A stretch of 41,363 nucleotides of DNA from Planctomicrobium piriforme (GCA_945861445.1 CAMAVF010000010.1:1-41363); one strand, 5' to 3'. Counted from the stretch's first letter, positions 1-8,881 are shown. Numbers and translations: made by a program. The notes: generated by a model from the sequence alone, not told the origin.

Positions 1-37
1 CCGCGACCCGTCCCACGAAACTGCGCAACTTCAAAAA

Positions 38-63
38 GCCGCAGCCTCGCCCTCCCATCAACT
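38..63. repeat. Partial copy of a GC-rich intergenic inverted-repeat family
   Basis: The stretch reading roughly GCAGCCTCGCCCTCCCATCAA closely matches the right end of the inverted repeat at 23139-23172. It lies directly downstream of the kinase stop codon. The other arm is presumably outside the window. This is seen by direct comparison; its extent to the left is unknown. Confidence 0.5.
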
Positions 64-68
64 GGCGC

Positions 69-1766
69 CTACGGTGCCTTGGTAACCCCTGGCTGGGCAG
101 GTGCCACTGCGGCGGGTGCGGGGGCGATACCGGTGCGTGATTGAATCGCGCCCAGAATGGTCGGCCAGTAGATGTAGAGCCCCACGCCGATGCCAATCAG
201 GACGCCCAAATAGAGGATCAGGGAAATCAACCCCTTCACGCCGTCGAAGAACCCCTGGATCCATTTGATCCAGGGACGCCAGCGCTGAGCGCGGTCGATT
301 TGCTGGTAGAGCTTGTCGAATTCCTGCGTCTTCTTCGCGGCACTGGCCTGCACAACCTTGGCCTTCAGAATCTGCTCAAACTCGGGATAGCTCGCCAGCG
401 GACGGTAATCGGTGCTGTTGGCCGGACAGGCTTTCGCCTTGCCATCTAGAGTCCCCGCTTTGAGTAGTTGACGGAGCTGCTGGGTCGTGAACTTCGCCTT
501 CTTCGGAGGTCCATTGGCCTGAGTTTGAATCACCTGCCACGTGGCATCGAGTTGGTTCTGAGCCGCCGCCGCACTGGCGACGGGAGATTTCGACGCCGGT
601 GCAGAACTGGCTGGCCGGGGCATGGAAGCCGCCCCGCCGACCGAACTGCCCGCCAGGACCGTTGCCGAAGGAGCCGCCGCGGCGACTCCCGAACTGGCGA
701 TGAAGGTCAACACGGTATTCGCCCGACCCAGAGATTGCAGGTCGCGAATCAATTCTTCATAGGTCTGATAACGCGACTTCGGATCCCTGGCGATCATCTT
801 GTCGATGACCAGATCGAGACGCTCGGGAATGTCTTTATTCAGCGAGCGAGCCCGCGTGAAAGTCCCCTTGGTCTTCGCGAGAATCAACTCCATCGCCGAC
901 GTTCCCTTGAAGGGCAACTCGCCGGTCAGGAAGTAATAAAACGTGCAGCCCAGGGCATAAATGTCGCTGCGATGATCGACGTGCTTGGCATCGGCAGCCT
1001 GTTCGGGTGGCATGTAATACGGCGTGCCCAGCCCGGTGCCGCTCTGGGTCATCGACATGTCTTCATCGGTGGCTTTCGCCAGTCCCATGTCCGACAGCTT
1101 CACCACACCCTTCTCGGTGACCAGCATGTTGTCGGGCTTGATATCGCGATGGATCAAGCTCATTTCGTTGGCATATTTCAAGGCATCGGAAATGATCAGT
1201 ATGACGTGGATGGCATCGCCCACATCCAGCTTCTGCTGATTGTTCATCCAGTCCTGCAGACTGCGGCCCTTTTCGTGGCCCTTGACCAATTCCATCGCCA
1301 GGTACAGGAGCCCTTGTTCTTCGCCAACCGCGTATCCCTGAACGATATTCGGATGGTTCAGCTTGGCCATCGTCTGGGCTTCACGTTTGAAGCGCTTGAC
1401 GAAGTTCTCCTGCTTCGAGAACTGCTTGTTCATGACCTTCAAGGCCACCTGGCGATCCAGACTGACTTGATGAGCGAGAAAGACTTCGCCCATGCCTCCC
1501 TGTCCGAGTTTCTTCAGCAGCCGATAATCGCCCAGTTGGGTGGCCTTCTTTTCGCCACCGGCTGGCTTCTCGGGTGCGGCTGAACTGGGTGCCTTGGCGG
1601 GTGTCCCGGCAGCCCCGATGGCAGTGGCATCCAGATTGGCGGCAGCGGTCCTTTGCGGTGCAAAATCCGTTGTCGCGGAATTCTCTGAGGAGGAAGTCGC
1701 GGCATCTGACGCCATGGTGGCATCCAGATTTTGATCCGCCGCAGGCTTGGGCTGGGGAGCACTCAT
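69..1766 (-). CDS. Membrane-anchored Hanks-type Ser/Thr protein kinase
   Basis: A 565-residue protein kinase. The start was set at the ATG at 1766, preceded by AAGGGTG, because the upstream extension is not kinase-like. Residues 1-75 are Ala/Ser/Thr-rich and contain two NLDAT motifs; a related QLDAT lies near 405. The kinase domain spans about 80-350: glycine loop GQGGMGEV (88-95), Lys110 in VALKV, Glu129, HRDIKPDN (206-213), DMG in place of DFG (226-228), and PPEQ at the activation-segment end. Residues 410-467 (W..., NGP, LRQLLKAGTL) resemble the GYF_2-like modules found on other planctomycete proteins; this is a weak match. One hydrophobic segment at about 513-535 is followed by an Ala/Pro-rich tail. 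Catalysis by ATP-dependent phosphorylation is expected from the intact motifs; the substrate is unknown. It is a single gene with a long upstream region. Confidence 0.9.
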   Translation of the reverse strand: MSAPQPKPAADQNLDATMASDAATSSSENSATTDFAPQRTAAANLDATAIGAAGTPAKAPSSAAPEKPAGGEKKATQLGDYRLLKKLGQGGMGEVFLAHQVSLDRQVALKVMNKQFSKQENFVKRFKREAQTMAKLNHPNIVQGYAVGEEQGLLYLAMELVKGHEKGRSLQDWMNNQQKLDVGDAIHVILIISDALKYANEMSLIHRDIKPDNMLVTEKGVVKLSDMGLAKATDEDMSMTQSGTGLGTPYYMPPEQAADAKHVDHRSDIYALGCTFYYFLTGELPFKGTSAMELILAKTKGTFTRARSLNKDIPERLDLVIDKMIARDPKSRYQTYEELIRDLQSLGRANTVLTFIASSGVAAAAPSATVLAGSSVGGAASMPRPASSAPASKSPVASAAAAQNQLDATWQVIQTQANGPPKKAKFTTQQLRQLLKAGTLDGKAKACPANSTDYRPLASYPEFEQILKAKVVQASAAKKTQEFDKLYQQIDRAQRWRPWIKWIQGFFDGVKGLISLILYLGVLIGIGVGLYIYWPTILGAIQSRTGIAPAPAAVAPAQPGVTKAP

Positions 1767-2211
1767 TTGAGTCACCCTTTCCGAAAGAATGAAAACCGAA
1801 TCAATAAGGAGAAAAACCGTCGCTCTGACGCACCCGAAACGACAAAAATAAGACGGTGCCGTCAACGTCGACGTTGGAATTCCTGGCTTCTGTCGAGAGA
1901 CTATCGATCAGCCTCTCCTGATATGGTTGCCATCCACGCTACCATTCAGGAGCAGGAAAGTTCGCATATTCAAGAATTTACGCCTGATTATGAGCAGTTC
2001 GGAAGATCGAGGCAAATAAATCTATGCAATGAGGCGGATTTTCCGGTTGAATCCGAGCGTTCGTTACAACCGGAACAGCCGCCGCTCCGATCAGCGGGTC
2101 ACGGTGGGCGATTTCAAAGAGTAAGGGACCTCCAGGACGGAAAGGACCAAGATTGTCGGTCCCTGATGCCCATGGAGCCCCTTCAAGATTCTGGACAGGT
2201 CGCCCTACGCT
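1767..2211. other. Intergenic region upstream of the kinase gene
   Basis: 445 bases without a credible gene, between the response regulator stop and the kinase start, both on the minus strand. It presumably holds the kinase promoter and 5' leader. Apart from the promoter-like pair listed separately, no hairpin or repeat family stands out. Confidence 0.6.
1987..2015 (-). promoter_or_regulatory. Possible sigma-70-type promoter for the kinase gene
   Basis: Read on the minus strand, TTGCCT (2015-2010) is followed after 17 bases by CATAAT (1992-1987), giving 4/6 and 5/6 matches to the -35 and -10 consensus. It lies about 220 bases upstream of the kinase ATG. Matches of this quality can occur by chance, so this is only a candidate. 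Confidence 0.3.
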
Positions 2212-2691
2212 TTACATTGAAGGGACCTGCGGAATGCGTTCGACCAGGCCGTCCACTTCGGCCAGGTAGGCCAGCAATCGGTCACGTTCATTGGTGAGAT
2301 GCCGGACCCGCAACAGCGACCTGACGCGCGTCGTCAGTTCCAGCTTGTTGACCGGTTTGGACAGGAAGTCATCCGCACCCGCATTGACTGCCTTCTCGAT
2401 ATCACCGGATTCGTTTAAGGCCGTCACCATGATGATCGGAATGTCGCAGGTCGCGTCCGCTTTTTTTAGCCGCTCACAGACTTCATAACCGCTCATCCGC
2501 GGCATCATGATATCGAGCAGAATCAGATCTGGCTGTTCGCGCTCCACCTGTTTGAGAGTCGCTTCGCCATCGCTGGAAAAGTCGATCAAATAGCCTTCTC
2601 CGGCCAGGTAGGCTTCCAGCAGTTCACAGTTTTGTTGATTATCGTCCGCAATCAGAATGCGCGACGGTCCCGTCGAATAATCGAGACGCAT
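2212..2691 (-). CDS. Single-domain response regulator (CheY-like receiver)
   Basis: A 159-residue receiver protein. The ATG at 2691 is preceded by GGGGA at good spacing; an upstream TTG is less likely. The receiver fold covers about 10-125 and all key positions are present: acidic pair Asp16/Asp17, phospho-acceptor Asp60 in LLDIMMP, Thr90 in VTAL and Lys112 in SKPV. The last 35 residues are helical and charged (RHLTNERDRLLAYL) and hold no DNA-binding or enzymatic output domain. It resembles receivers of the PleD/CheY type that work by binding a partner. No histidine kinase is adjacent, so the partner is unknown. The gene lies on the same strand as the downstream Ser/Thr kinase but 445 bases away, so cotranscription is doubtful. 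Confidence 0.88.
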   Translation of the reverse strand: MRLDYSTGPSRILIADDNQQNCELLEAYLAGEGYLIDFSSDGEATLKQVEREQPDLILLDIMMPRMSGYEVCERLKKADATCDIPIIMVTALNESGDIEKAVNAGADDFLSKPVNKLELTTRVRSLLRVRHLTNERDRLLAYLAEVDGLVERIPQVPSM

Positions 2692-3129
2692 GATTGGATC
2701 CCCAACGGCCAACGCGTGTCAGTTCGCGCCGGATTGTCGTACCGCTACGGACCACACATGGCCCATAACGCACCGTACGCAGATCTTCCGCGCACTCCAA
2801 TCCAACACTCAGACTTCAACCGTGACACGACGCGTAGTCGTTTACCCAAAGTGAGGTAAAAATAATTGCGAGAGTCTACACAATCCTCTGAAATGCCCCA
2901 ATAGGTTCCCAGCCTGCAGGACCGCCCAGAGAACACGAATTGGCAATAGTCTACCAAGAAGTGAGAAATCTGAATACCCCAAACCCCCGATATCGACTGT
3001 ATCCACAACGCGTACAAGACGTTAGGGGGAAAGTTGTCAGTTGTCCGAGGGGAAAAGGACTGAAAGGACAAGAGGGACGAAAAGGACTAAAGGGGGGCCT
3101 TGCACCGACAACCGACAACTTTTCCCCCC
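2692..3129. other. Intergenic region with a loose inverted repeat
   Basis: 438 bases with no credible gene. Near its left-gene end, GGGGAAAGTTGTCAGTTGTC (about 3028-3047) is mirrored by the complement at about 3109-3129 (GACAACCGACAACTTTTCCC). The two are separated by a purine-rich stretch of GGGAC/AGGAC words akin to the heptamer repeats elsewhere. The right arm abuts the stop codon of the metallophosphoesterase gene, so the structure may act as its terminator. Confidence 0.55.
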
Positions 3130-3834
3130 CTACTTTCCCACGGTCGGTCTGCCGCCTGTTCGCAGCATCGACTCCGCCAGGTTGATGACCCAGGGTTCCA
3201 TGCCGGTGTCTCGCATTTGCGCCACCGTCAGTCCGATGTCGTATGCGACACGGTGAAAGCGGACCTTTCGGTTCTCGATCACGGCGTAAGCACATCGAGC
3301 GTCGCCATCGCGGGGCTGGCCCACGCTGCCGGGATTGATCACACGGATGCCATCCACATTCAGCTCGAATGGAATATGAGTGTGGCCGACACACACGATA
3401 TCCGCATCCACGGAATGCAGCACTTCGCGCCACGCCTCGACCTCATTGGGCAGATATTCGTCCAGCGGGTCGCGTGGGGTCGCGTGGACCAGCAGGAAGT
3501 TCAGATTATCGAGGCAGAATGACTGGGTGACCGGCAGTCGCGAGAGATATTTGAACTGCGCCTTGTCGAGCAGTTGCCGCTGCATGGGCCGCGTCACGGC
3601 CGCGAGTCCCTTTAGACCGCTGCCCCCGCGGGCTTCGACGCTTTGCACGACAGCGTGATCGTGATTGCCGCGAATTGCGAACGTGGCATGGCGGCGAACC
3701 CAGTCGACACAGGGGCCAGGGTTCGTCCCGTAATCCACGATGTCCCCGAGCACCAGGCAGGCATCAAATGTCTCATTGATCGCCTGCAGAGCGGGCCAGT
3801 TCGCGTGTATGTCGGCAACCAACAGGATTTTCAT
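3130..3834 (-). CDS. YfcE/MJ0936-type metallophosphoesterase
   Basis: A 234-residue calcineurin-like phosphoesterase. The start MKILLVADIHAN places the first metal motif at residues 8-10, as usual for the family; an upstream TTG would add 16 unlikely residues. Metal-binding motifs are all visible: D8-x-H10, GDIVD (Asp31), GNHDH (Asn57-His58), HATP, and GHTHIPF near residue 160. After it comes NPGSVGQPRDG, the typical C-terminal signature of YfcE-like phosphodiesterases. The expected activity is divalent-metal-dependent hydrolysis of a phosphodiester or phosphomonoester; the natural substrate cannot be told from sequence. There is no signal peptide, so it should be cytoplasmic. A promoter-like pair lies about 60 bases upstream. 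The gene stands alone. Confidence 0.88.
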   Translation of the reverse strand: MKILLVADIHANWPALQAINETFDACLVLGDIVDYGTNPGPCVDWVRRHATFAIRGNHDHAVVQSVEARGGSGLKGLAAVTRPMQRQLLDKAQFKYLSRLPVTQSFCLDNLNFLLVHATPRDPLDEYLPNEVEAWREVLHSVDADIVCVGHTHIPFELNVDGIRVINPGSVGQPRDGDARCAYAVIENRKVRFHRVAYDIGLTVAQMRDTGMEPWVINLAESMLRTGGRPTVGK

Positions 3835-3893
3835 CGGAAATCCAGACTGTGGGCAGGTATGGATGGCCGCAGAAGTATTCAAGAGTAAAATCG

Positions 3894-3922
3894 TTTATAC
3901 TACATCGTCGAGGAAAGGTCAC
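3894..3922 (-). promoter_or_regulatory. Candidate promoter of the metallophosphoesterase gene
   Basis: On the minus strand, GTGACC (3922-3917), a 17-base spacer and TATAAA (3899-3894) form a -35/-10-like pair. It sits about 60 bases upstream of the ATG at 3834. Both boxes are imperfect, so this remains inference. Confidence 0.35.
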
Positions 3923-3970
3923 GAAGAGGATGGGAATCCGGGCCGGCCTGTCCGCCGCAACGGGATGTGG

Positions 3971-4049
3971 CCAATGACGAATGACGAAAGAATGATCAAT
4001 GGCGAATGTCCAATGACAACGGACAAATGACCAAGGACAAAGGACCAAT
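3971..4049. repeat. Heptamer-type repeat array (CCAATGA/CCAAGGA family)
   Basis: A degenerate run of 7-base words such as CCAATGA, CGAATGA, CCAAGGA and CAAAGGA. It is the same family as the arrays at 7925-7979, 29961-30018 and 30100-30257, and in the orientation of the last one. Its final AAAGGA lies about 7 bases before the ATG of the small gene at 4053, so the repeat seems to supply the ribosome binding site. Confidence 0.75.
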
Positions 4050-4052
4050 CGC

Positions 4053-4343
4053 ATGTCAGATCCCTCACTCGACCAGAAGCCCCTGAGAGAATTGTTCGTC
4101 CAGGCCGAACACCAGGCGCGAGACCTGACCGACCATCTGGATTTGAACTTTCTTCCCAAGCTGCAAGCTCTCGACGATCTGCTGCACCCGAAACCTGGAG
4201 CAGAGGAAGCGCGGGATATTACGGTTCGCAACCGCGCGGCAAATGTTCTGGAAAGCGACAAATTCACCCAACTCACGCTGCATAAAATTGACGATTGCTT
4301 GAACGCGATCGACGCCGCCTTGCGTCGCCGTGCCGAAGAGTAA
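4053..4343 (+). CDS. Small hypothetical protein, helical
   Basis: A 96-residue predicted protein that I do not recognise. It is rich in Leu, Asp, Glu and Arg, with heptad-like leucines (LRELFVQAEHQARDLTDHLDLNFL) and a helical C-terminus (KIDDCLNAIDAALRRRAEE). It is probably an all-helical soluble protein. No signal peptide, metal motif or membrane segment is visible. The ATG has an AAAGGA upstream that comes from the end of a heptamer repeat array. Composition and reading-frame use look protein-like, but an antisense frame of nearly the same length is also open, so the gene is only moderately supported. It lies between a minus-strand gene and a plus-strand kinase. Confidence 0.55.
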   Translation: MSDPSLDQKPLRELFVQAEHQARDLTDHLDLNFLPKLQALDDLLHPKPGAEEARDITVRNRAANVLESDKFTQLTLHKIDDCLNAIDAALRRRAEE

Positions 4344-4874
4344 CCACACAGATGGGGAAGTGTCTGCGCGAATTTCGAGCAGGGAAAGTCGAAATTCTGG
4401 CCATTTCCAGCACGGTCACACCGACAATTAGAAGTTTTCGATGCTCTGAAAAGTTTCCGGAAATTCTCCGGTCTGCAGCGACTTTCTGCTGTCCTGATAC
4501 TTTCATTGTGATAAGCTACAGGCAACTTGCGTGCTACATTGGCACACGACCTGCACAATCAGCGTGTGGCTCATTTTTTCGTCAGTCACGACCGTTCGGT
4601 CTGACTGCCCTATAATTCTCAGGCAGGCGAGCGACGATGTTCGCTTGTTTGAGTGGTCGATGACGGGCCTCGAACCTATCTGAAGAGAGCGTGTCGCTCA
4701 GACATCCAATCCTCAGTCCGTGATCCAGTCCTGAAATCGTTCAAGTATCCGTTCTAATTTCAGCATTCGTTGATGCGACATTCACTGCGAGCGTCATGAC
4801 TATTGACAGTTGGTGCCTGCTCACCAACCTGCTAAAGTTAGACATTCCGTCTCACTGGCTAAGGAGGCCGGTTG
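4344..4874. other. Intergenic region upstream of the large kinase gene
   Basis: 531 bases without a credible gene. It ends in the near-perfect ribosome binding site AAGGAGG (4861-4867) of the kinase. I see no repeat family, tRNA or clear terminator in it. It presumably carries the kinase promoter and leader. Confidence 0.6.
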
Positions 4875-7800
4875 GTGACACCAGAACCCGAACAAAAACG
4901 AGGCAGTACTTTTCCACCGCCAGTCGGTGGTGCGGGGACGGTGTTTCCATCGCGGGCTGGCGTCGTTCGGAATTCGGAAACGGTCATCAATGTCGAGCGG
5001 CGGGCTGCGATCGAAGCCGCGGCAGAATTGCCCGCCCCTTCATCGACAATCTGCGGAGTGCTGTTTCCCAATCCCGAGGCGATCCAGAACACGTTCCCGA
5101 ATCCTGCGGGAATTGAACTTGGGCATTTCCGCATCGAAAATGCCATTCGCAGCGGTGGAATGGGTGCCGTCTTTCACGCCCTCGATACCCGCTTGAACCG
5201 CCCGGTCGCGTTAAAAATCCTGCCCCCCAGCTTGTCGCGCGACTTGTCATCGGTCCAGCGTTTTCGCAACGAGGCTCAGGCCGCAGCGCAGTTGGACCAT
5301 GACAATATTGCGCGCGTCTTCTTCATCGGTGAAGACAAGGGCCTGCACTTCATTGCGTTCGAATTCATTCGTGGGACGAACCTGCGGGAAATTGTGCAGC
5401 AGCGAGGCAAGCTGAGCCCCGCGGAAGCGGTCAATTACACACTGCAGGTGGCCTCGGCAGTCGCCCATGCCTCGGCGCACGGCGTGGTCCACCGCGACAT
5501 CAAGCCGTCGAATATCATTATTACCCCCTCGGGACGCGCCAAACTGGTCGATCTGGGACTCGCCCGCAGCGAACATCGCGAGAACGAAGCCGACCTGACG
5601 GTGGCGGGGACGACGCTGGGAACCTTCGACTACATCTCGCCCGAACAAGCCAAGGATCCGCGATCGGTTGATATCCGCAGCGACATCTACTCGCTGGGTT
5701 GCACGCTGTATCACTTGTTGACTGGTGAGCCTCCCTACCCGCAGGGAACGGTCCTGCAGAAACTGCTTGATCATTCCGGCAAGGACGTCCCGGACCCGCG
5801 CATCAAGAACCGGAAGGTCAGTGCCGAGCTGGCTGCGATCGTCAAGATGATGATGGCCAGCGACCCGCGTCGACGGTATCAAACTGCGGAAGAACTGATC
5901 CGTGACTTGCTGGTTGTGGCGGGATCATTGGGGCTGCGGAGTATGAGTTCCGAAGGGCTGATGTGGCTGTCGGCTCAATCGTCAAAGGATTCGTTCTGGG
6001 AACGCCATGCGAGCTGGCTGGCGACCGCGGTCGGCTTGCTGCTGATCGTCGGTTATCTGCAATTCGGGCAGCTTCGTGACCGAAATCAGAATATTGCCCA
6101 GCAAGTTGCGGCGGGAAATCCGTTTGAGCTGGACTCCGATCTGAGCCGCGACCCCGCGCCGGCAGTCGTCGGCGTCGATCCCTCAAAATCGGGCGCCCAC
6201 GATCCCGCCAGCGAGTTCTCGCCTGCGGAGAAGACGACTTCCCAACAACCATCGACCAGTCCGACTGGTAATGAACCTGGCTCGATACCGACCGCGGGTG
6301 ACGTGGCTGGAGAACCGGATGTGCCCGGTGCCACGATCGTGGCCATCCCCAAGTCGCTGATTCCCGGTCCATTGATCGATCCCGGGCAACTGTTCAGCGA
6401 CACCCCGGATAACAGCCCGTTTGCCCCGACGCCGCTGATCAATGACAGTGCCCAAGGGGTGATGATTGGACCACGCGAGGCCAAGTCCGAATTGCTCGCA
6501 GGCCGTAAGGGATCCAAATCGGGTCTACCTTCCGACATCGTGAATCCACCTGAACCGGTTGCCGGGAACTCCAATCCCGGCGGGACCAATTCGCCGGAAA
6601 ACTCGAAAACCGGAACACCCGAACCGAACTCGGTGGCGTCAGCTCCCCCGCGCGACCCCGCGAAAACCGGGGGCGAAGTGACTTCGCAATCATCGATCGT
6701 CGTGATCAAGTCGGACGGATCTCCCGAGCAGGCATTTCCGACGCTGGAGGCGGCCTGTGCCGTGGCACAGGATGGGAATGTCATCGAGTTGCGGTTTACT
6801 GGATTGCGGACAGAATCGCCGTTGAGCATCCGCAATAAAATCACGATTCGCGCCGCCAAGGGATTCCGTCCGGTCATCGAATTCGTACCCAAAGAAATTC
6901 CGGCTTCGGGTTACGAAACCCGGATGATGAAACTGGTCGGCGGCGGTGCCTTGGATCTCGTCGACGTCGGCCTGCTGCTGAACGTCAAGGCCGCGATTGC
7001 GGCAGAAGTCTGGGCTCTGGTCAGTACCCAACGAGCAGAAGCGGTCCGCCTGCAACGTGTCACGGTGACCGTCAACAATCCGGCCCGGCGACCTTCCGCG
7101 GTCGTCGAATTTCGCGGTGGGCCGTCGCGCATGGTCGCTGATATGGAGATGATGAATACCGGCAAGATGTCGACTCAACTCACCGTCCAGTTGAAGGATT
7201 CGATGGTTCGGGGCGGCACGGATCTGTTTCTGGTGAAGTCGTTCCTGTCAGCCCGGATCGACTTGGAAAACTGCTTGCTGGCGCTGGATGGCACCGTCTT
7301 GCGAGCCCAGGGCTCGGTCGATGTTCCCGAAAAGCAGACCCTGCTCACATTGCGCCTCGACCAGCTCACGGCAGCCGTGAATGACGGCTTGATTGTGATG
7401 GAAGGGGGCGATGCACCGCGTAAACTGGGGCAGGTCCTGGTGGAGTCCTCCAACAATATCTTCACCACCATCACTTCACCCGATCACCAGGCTGCTCCGT
7501 TGATCTCCATGACCAGCAGCGAGCCGCCGGACGATTTGTTGAAGCTGTTAAGCTGGAATGGTCAAAAGAATTTCTACGACGGTTTCGACTCGTACTGGAC
7601 CAGAACAACCCTGGATGGATCCAAGACAACGACCTGGGATTACGAGGAATGGAAGTTCCGCTGGGACAGTAAGGAAATCGATCCGCACGCGACGATCGTC
7701 CTATGGAAGAAGCAGTGGTCGGGACGCGCTTATGCCGAACTTGTTCCCAACGATTTTCAACTGGATGAAAACGCCACGGGCAATCCGGCATTGTCGGGAG

Positions 7801-7919
7801 CCAATGACGGCGGCAACGCCGGCGTCGACCTGTTGCGCCTGGAAAAACTGAATGTTCCCATGCCACCAGAAACAGCCGCCATCACCGACGTCAAGCGCGC
7901 AATAGAAAACGACGACTGA
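4875..7919 (+). CDS. Large transmembrane Ser/Thr kinase with extracytoplasmic C-terminal region
   Basis: A 1014-residue Hanks-type kinase. The GTG at 4875 sits 7 bases after AAGGAGG, better than the TTG one codon earlier. Residues 1-80 are Pro/Ser-rich. The kinase domain is at about 84-350: RSGGMGAVF loop, Lys in PVALKIL (about 114), HRDIKPSN (about 206-213), DLG in place of DFG, SPEQ, and RSDIYSLGCTLYHLLTG. A single membrane segment (WLATAVGLLLIVGYLQF) follows at about 381-397. Residues 400-620 are Pro/Gly/Ser/Asn-rich and low complexity. From about 620 to the end a folded region with repeated short strands (TLEAACAVAQDGNVIEL, then SPLSIRNKITIRAAKGF) recalls right-handed beta-helix sensors on planctomycete kinases. 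The likely role is sensing an extracytoplasmic signal and phosphorylating cytoplasmic proteins. A heptamer array begins just after the stop codon. Confidence 0.9.
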   Translation: MTPEPEQKRGSTFPPPVGGAGTVFPSRAGVVRNSETVINVERRAAIEAAAELPAPSSTICGVLFPNPEAIQNTFPNPAGIELGHFRIENAIRSGGMGAVFHALDTRLNRPVALKILPPSLSRDLSSVQRFRNEAQAAAQLDHDNIARVFFIGEDKGLHFIAFEFIRGTNLREIVQQRGKLSPAEAVNYTLQVASAVAHASAHGVVHRDIKPSNIIITPSGRAKLVDLGLARSEHRENEADLTVAGTTLGTFDYISPEQAKDPRSVDIRSDIYSLGCTLYHLLTGEPPYPQGTVLQKLLDHSGKDVPDPRIKNRKVSAELAAIVKMMMASDPRRRYQTAEELIRDLLVVAGSLGLRSMSSEGLMWLSAQSSKDSFWERHASWLATAVGLLLIVGYLQFGQLRDRNQNIAQQVAAGNPFELDSDLSRDPAPAVVGVDPSKSGAHDPASEFSPAEKTTSQQPSTSPTGNEPGSIPTAGDVAGEPDVPGATIVAIPKSLIPGPLIDPGQLFSDTPDNSPFAPTPLINDSAQGVMIGPREAKSELLAGRKGSKSGLPSDIVNPPEPVAGNSNPGGTNSPENSKTGTPEPNSVASAPPRDPAKTGGEVTSQSSIVVIKSDGSPEQAFPTLEAACAVAQDGNVIELRFTGLRTESPLSIRNKITIRAAKGFRPVIEFVPKEIPASGYETRMMKLVGGGALDLVDVGLLLNVKAAIAAEVWALVSTQRAEAVRLQRVTVTVNNPARRPSAVVEFRGGPSRMVADMEMMNTGKMSTQLTVQLKDSMVRGGTDLFLVKSFLSARIDLENCLLALDGTVLRAQGSVDVPEKQTLLTLRLDQLTAAVNDGLIVMEGGDAPRKLGQVLVESSNNIFTTITSPDHQAAPLISMTSSEPPDDLLKLLSWNGQKNFYDGFDSYWTRTTLDGSKTTTWDYEEWKFRWDSKEIDPHATIVLWKKQWSGRAYAELVPNDFQLDENATGNPALSGANDGGNAGVDLLRLEKLNVPMPPETAAITDVKRAIENDD

Positions 7920-7924
7920 AGGAT

Positions 7925-7979
7925 TTTGTCCTTTGTCCTTGGTCCTTGGTCCTTTGCCATTGGCCCTTCGTCATTGGCT
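7925..7979. repeat. Heptamer array, TTTGTCC/TTGGTCC orientation
   Basis: Words such as TTTGTCC, TTGGTCC, CATTGGC and TCATTGG are the reverse complement of the 3971-4049 array. It begins five bases after the kinase stop codon. The two arrays therefore bracket the small hypothetical gene and the kinase in inverted orientation. Confidence 0.75.
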
Positions 7980-7995
7980 TTCCTTTCCTTTCCTT

Positions 7996-8060
7996 TTAGA
8001 CATTAGACATTAGATATTAGACATTAGACATTAGACATTAGACATTAGACATTAGACATT
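7996..8060. repeat. Tandem heptamer TTAGACA repeat
   Basis: About nine nearly perfect copies of a 7-base unit TTAGACA (one variant TTAGATA). The run follows the TTTGTCC array after a short TTTCC-rich linker. A shorter version of the same unit lies at 33001-33023. It is seen directly; no function is apparent. Confidence 0.9.
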
Positions 8061-8173
8061 CCTTCGTCATTCTCCCCAATCCTCCATCCCCGCTTGACTC
8101 ACCTTCTGGCGCGTGCGAAAATTCCCACTCTAGAGCCTGTTGATCGTCGACTTTATTTCCGGGAGGTTGTTGG

Positions 8174-8845
8174 ATGAAAAATGCATTGATTTGCAGCTTG
8201 AGCGTCCTCGCACTATGTGCGACGCGCGTTGCGCAAGCCGCTCAAATTTCTGGCGAGTACATTGAATCTCGATCGTGCGATGTCTACACCGGGCCCTGTT
8301 TCGCCAATGGCCAGATCGGCCAGGCGGGCCGCGAAGCCTTGATGGCCTGGAAGGTCGATCAGGGGAGTTGGAATGGCGTGGATCTCGCCGGCATGAGTGC
8401 CGTGCTGGTGCTGAACGCCAAGGACACTCTGGGGTTCAACCCCTCGTTCACCGTCAATCCGTTTCCGGTGAAGTCGGTGATTCTGGTCGATGAAAAGGCC
8501 ACTGCGGAACAGCGTGACGCGCTGGTCGCCTTCGTGAAATCATCCACGCCCAAACTTTCCGATCGGATCCTCAAGGTCGAGACCGCACCGATCACCCTGG
8601 TCAACGATCATTTGGCGGGTAAGGGGACTCTGGTGGCGGGCGAACTGGCCAAGATTGAAACTCGGGCGATGTCCAAGAAGGACTGCGTCTGCACCAATGA
8701 AGCCGTTTTCTATCCGCCACTGACGAAGATTTCCAACTCGCAGCCCGCGTATGCCCTGGTGACGAGCTTCACGGGTGAGGGATTGGATAACACGTGGGAA
8801 GCCAACGGCGCACGCAGCGCGTTCCTGGGTACGTTCCGTAAATAA
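8174..8845 (+). CDS. Exported DUF1326-family protein
   Basis: A 223-residue protein with a classical signal peptide (KN start, hydrophobic core LICSLSVLALCA, likely cleavage after AQA near residue 23). The mature part starts with ISGEYIESRSCDVYTGPCFANGQ, the pattern of DUF1326 proteins, with later cysteines in KKDCVCTNEA. The family function is not established to my knowledge; the paired cysteines could bind metal or form disulfides outside the cytoplasm. The ATG follows GGGAGG at 7 bases. A 10-bp GC hairpin after the stop likely ends transcription before tsaE. No partner gene is adjacent. Confidence 0.8.
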   Translation: MKNALICSLSVLALCATRVAQAAQISGEYIESRSCDVYTGPCFANGQIGQAGREALMAWKVDQGSWNGVDLAGMSAVLVLNAKDTLGFNPSFTVNPFPVKSVILVDEKATAEQRDALVAFVKSSTPKLSDRILKVETAPITLVNDHLAGKGTLVAGELAKIETRAMSKKDCVCTNEAVFYPPLTKISNSQPAYALVTSFTGEGLDNTWEANGARSAFLGTFRK

Positions 8846-8881
8846 TCGCCGTCAGGCGACTGCCGACCCGCGACCAACCAG

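Noticed and set aside
141-1583. Long plus-strand open frames opposite the first kinase gene
   Set aside because: They are antisense to a clear kinase with all catalytic motifs; their translations lack any recognisable domain.
1731-2297. 188-residue plus-strand frame across the kinase upstream region
   Set aside because: It overlaps the response regulator 3' end in antisense, has an Arg-rich composition and no ribosome binding site.
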